64,000 nucleotides of DNA. It comes from Myxococcota bacterium (GTDB lineage Bacteria; Myxococcota_A; UBA9160; UBA6930). The DNA lies in assembly GCA_028277885.1 (NCBI GenBank), contig JANQFK010000079.1, positions 62,001 through 126,000 on the forward strand. Reading direction: 5' to 3'. The translations under genes were made by a program, and so were the position numbers. The notes under the pieces were generated by a model. It had not been told where the DNA came from and ran no database searches. It saw nothing but the letters and a program-made list of their open reading frames with translations. Each line of letters starts with the position of its first letter. The first letter of the stretch is position 1. Shown here piece by piece: positions 62,117-64,000 of the stretch.

Positions 62117-62839
62117 ATGAGCCAGAACACCGCGATCGTGATCGGAGTGGGCCCCGACCGGGGCCTGGGTGCCCAGCTCTGCCGCCGGTTCGCCGGCGAG
62201 AGCCTGCACGTGCTCGTCGCGGGCCGCACCCGCGAGAAGCTCGATGCCGTGGTGCGGTCCATCGAGGCGGACGGCGGGAGCGCCGAGTCCGTCGTCGCCG
62301 ACGCGACGAGCGAGGCGGACACGCGGGCGCTCTTCGACCGCGCCGGAGAGCAGCTCTCCCTGGCGATCTACAACGCCGGCAACAACACGCCGGGCCGCAT
62401 CGAGGACATGGAGGCCGACTACTTCGAGCGGAGCTGGCGGGTCTGCTGCTTCGGCGGCTTCCTGTTCGGCCGGGAGGCGGTGCGGCGGATGAAGCCCCGG
62501 GGCGGCGGCACCCTGCTCTTCACCGGCGCGAGCGCGTCCCTCCGTGGTCGCGCCAGCTTCGGCGCCTTCAACTCCTCGAAGGCGGCCCTGCGCACCCTCG
62601 CCCAGGCCATGGCGAAGGAGTACGCCGAGGACGGCATCCACGTGGGACACGTGGTGGTGGACGGCGCCATCGCGGGAGAGAAGATCCGGACCCTCCTGCC
62701 CCAGTACGCCGAGCAGCTGGGCGAGGAGGGCATGATCGGGATCGAGGGCATCGTCGACGGCTACGTGTTCCTCCACCGCCAGCCGCGAACGGCCTGGAGC
62801 TTCGAGCTCGACGTGCGCACCTCGAAGGAGAAGTGGTAG
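62117..62839 (+). CDS. SDR-family protein lacking the catalytic tyrosine
   Basis: A 240-residue SDR-fold protein. The cofactor loop is IVIGVGPDRGLGAQLCRRF, the structural motif is IYNAGNN, and the catalytic region reads FGAFNSSKAALRTLAQAMAKE. The usual Tyr of YxxxK is Phe or Asn here, as in a known subgroup of SDRs of uncertain activity. It is divergent from the SelW-like gene. Confidence 0.8.
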   Translation: MSQNTAIVIGVGPDRGLGAQLCRRFAGESLHVLVAGRTREKLDAVVRSIEADGGSAESVVADATSEADTRALFDRAGEQLSLAIYNAGNNTPGRIEDMEADYFERSWRVCCFGGFLFGREAVRRMKPRGGGTLLFTGASASLRGRASFGAFNSSKAALRTLAQAMAKEYAEDGIHVGHVVVDGAIAGEKIRTLLPQYAEQLGEEGMIGIEGIVDGYVFLHRQPRTAWSFELDVRTSKEKW

Positions 62840-62849
62840 GAGGCCGGCC

Positions 62850-64000
62850 CTAGGGGATGTCGAGCAGCACCTCGTTGCTCAGCAGCCCGCCGGCCGTCTG
62901 CACCTGGAGCAGGTGGAAGCCCGAGGACGGCGGGGTGGCGAAGGTGACCGTCAGGAAGTCGTCGCCCATCACGTCGGGGCAGACCTTCACCGCGCCACCG
63001 ACCACGACGGACACCGAGGCGCCGCCGTTCGCGAGGGTGTCGAGCACCACCCCGTTGAGCACCACCACGTCGCCGTCGGCCACGTACTTGCTGTGGAGCT
63101 GGAAGGGGTGCGAGGAGGGCAGGCGGGGATCGCTCGGGGCGGTGCTGAAGCAGTTCGAGCCGATCGGGACCACCAGGGGCTGGGGCGAGTCCTCGGAGAT
63201 TCCACCGCGCAGGTGGGCCGTCAGGGTCGCGACCGTGACGCCGGCACCGCCGTCGGCGACGTCGGCGACCAGCGCGCTGCGGGCGAGCTTCTTCGCGCCG
63301 GGCGTGAACCGGTAGAGAGCCGTGGCCGTGTCGTAGGCCACGGTGCGCGGGTTGCCCTGGAGGAGCGCCGAGCCGCGCAGGTTGACGAGGCCCGCCTCGG
63401 CGGCCTGCTCGAGCTCGACGAGCCTCTGCTCGGCGTCGCAGGCGGGGCAGCCCGCCACCGTCGTCGGGTTCAGCGTCACCTGGCGCCCGATGGCTCCGGG
63501 GTGGCCGGTGCTCGCCTCCTCGAACATCTGGAAGATGTCCACCGAGAGATCCGGTCCGGGCACGGTGAGCAGGACGCGGCTGTAGATCGGCTCGAATACC
63601 GCGAAGGCCGAGCTGAAGGTCGTGCTCTCCTCGTAGCCCCCGGCGCCGCCGTTCCAGGGGAAGGCGTTGGGCGGCCCGATCACCGTGGCCCCGACCCCGC
63701 CCAGGCCCACCACCCGCACGCCGGTGTCCGAGGCGTCGAGGATCTCCTCGGTGCCCGTGATGCCCATGGAGAACTGGATGAAGCGGTCCGTCATGCCGCG
63801 CATGGTGGGCGAGTCGAAGCCGCCGAGGGTCGACGAGTTGGTGCCCGCGCCGAAGGGGAACTCGTGGCACCCGGCGCTCGAGTCCGCGCAGGTGTCGGGG
63901 TCGTCCACGAGCCCGCCCACGTCGGTGAAGAAGTTCAAGAAGCCCTGCTCGGCGGCGGGGGTGAGGTCGTCGTCCACGGGGCGCGAGCGCGGCGGCGGGT
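62850..64000 (-). CDS. C-terminal part of a large secreted protein, partial at the window edge
   Basis: The frame is open to the right edge, so the 5' end is missing; at least 375 residues are present. AEQGFLNFFTDVGGLVDDPD, CHEFPFGAGTNSSTLGGFDS followed by PTMRGMTDRF, and ITGTEEILD resemble the C-terminal region of large secreted beta-propeller or cytochrome-peroxidase-like surface proteins. The end (SSGFHLLQVQTAGGLLSNEVLLDIP) is an IPT/TIG-type Ig domain. A GTG at 63977 is the first possible start inside the window but is probably not the real one. Confidence 0.6.
   Translation of the reverse strand, partial: PPPRSRPVDDDLTPAAEQGFLNFFTDVGGLVDDPDTCADSSAGCHEFPFGAGTNSSTLGGFDSPTMRGMTDRFIQFSMGITGTEEILDASDTGVRVVGLGGVGATVIGPPNAFPWNGGAGGYEESTTFSSAFAVFEPIYSRVLLTVPGPDLSVDIFQMFEEASTGHPGAIGRQVTLNPTTVAGCPACDAEQRLVELEQAAEAGLVNLRGSALLQGNPRTVAYDTATALYRFTPGAKKLARSALVADVADGGAGVTVATLTAHLRGGISEDSPQPLVVPIGSNCFSTAPSDPRLPSSHPFQLHSKYVADGDVVVLNGVVLDTLANGGASVSVVVGGAVKVCPDVMGDDFLTVTFATPPSSGFHLLQVQTAGGLLSNEVLLDIP

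Overview
The window is high-GC bacterial chromosomal DNA with dense coding. PEP-CTERM sorting tails, sigma-54 regulation, a contractile injection cluster, many oxygenases and a CYP51-ferredoxin fusion together suggest a deltaproteobacterial-type Gram-negative (Myxococcota, Binatota or relatives). This placement is inferred from gene content only. No rRNA, tRNA, CRISPR array, transposase or integrase was recognised.

Layout. (1) 1-7695: a block that looks lower in GC and less biased in codon use than the rest. Two divergent arms flank an XRE-type regulator. Leftward are a duplicated zinc-ribbon protein, a YjjX-like NTPase and SurE. Rightward are the regulator and an ABC importer (ATPase, permease, lipoprotein receptor, second permease). 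The block stops abruptly against a beheaded PEP-CTERM gene at about 7696, which looks like an island edge. (2) 8225-27112: metabolic genes. They include a GH15 glucoamylase-like enzyme, a CYP51 P450 fused to a ferredoxin, a SnoaL-like protein, a GMC oxidoreductase, a KstD-like flavoprotein, a metallothionein, the oxidative pentose phosphate set (zwf divergent from tal-gnd-pgl), a PlsC-type acyltransferase and a secreted metzincin-type protease. (3) 27193-53267: a leftward contractile injection system (CIS) of about 24 kb with very tight gene spacing, preceded by a dedicated sigma-54 activator. (4) 53616-64000: oxygenases and short-chain dehydrogenases (TauD-like dioxygenase, TetR with a flavin hydroxylase, a Baeyer-Villiger monooxygenase, several SDRs, a CmcJ-like protein with an in-frame stop, a SelW-like protein), with decayed gene remnants between them.

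The CIS is the most interesting part. It has two sheaths, one tube, a tail assembly chaperone with a canonical -1 slippery heptamer (TTTTTTA), a tape measure, a CIS tube-associated protein, a LysM protein, a separate gpD-type hub and gpV-type spike, gp25, gpJ and a hugely expanded gpI protein. At the far end are a DUF6519/beta-propeller protein and a membrane-anchored VWA protein. No capsid, terminase, AAA+ ATPase, PAAR tip or obvious toxin is visible. A perfect sigma-54 promoter lies in front of the first gene, with GTGTCAC repeats upstream of it, next to the activator gene. A module resembling the flagellar hook IN motif occurs seven times across three CIS proteins. These points suggest a domesticated, tightly regulated and unusually decorated contractile particle.
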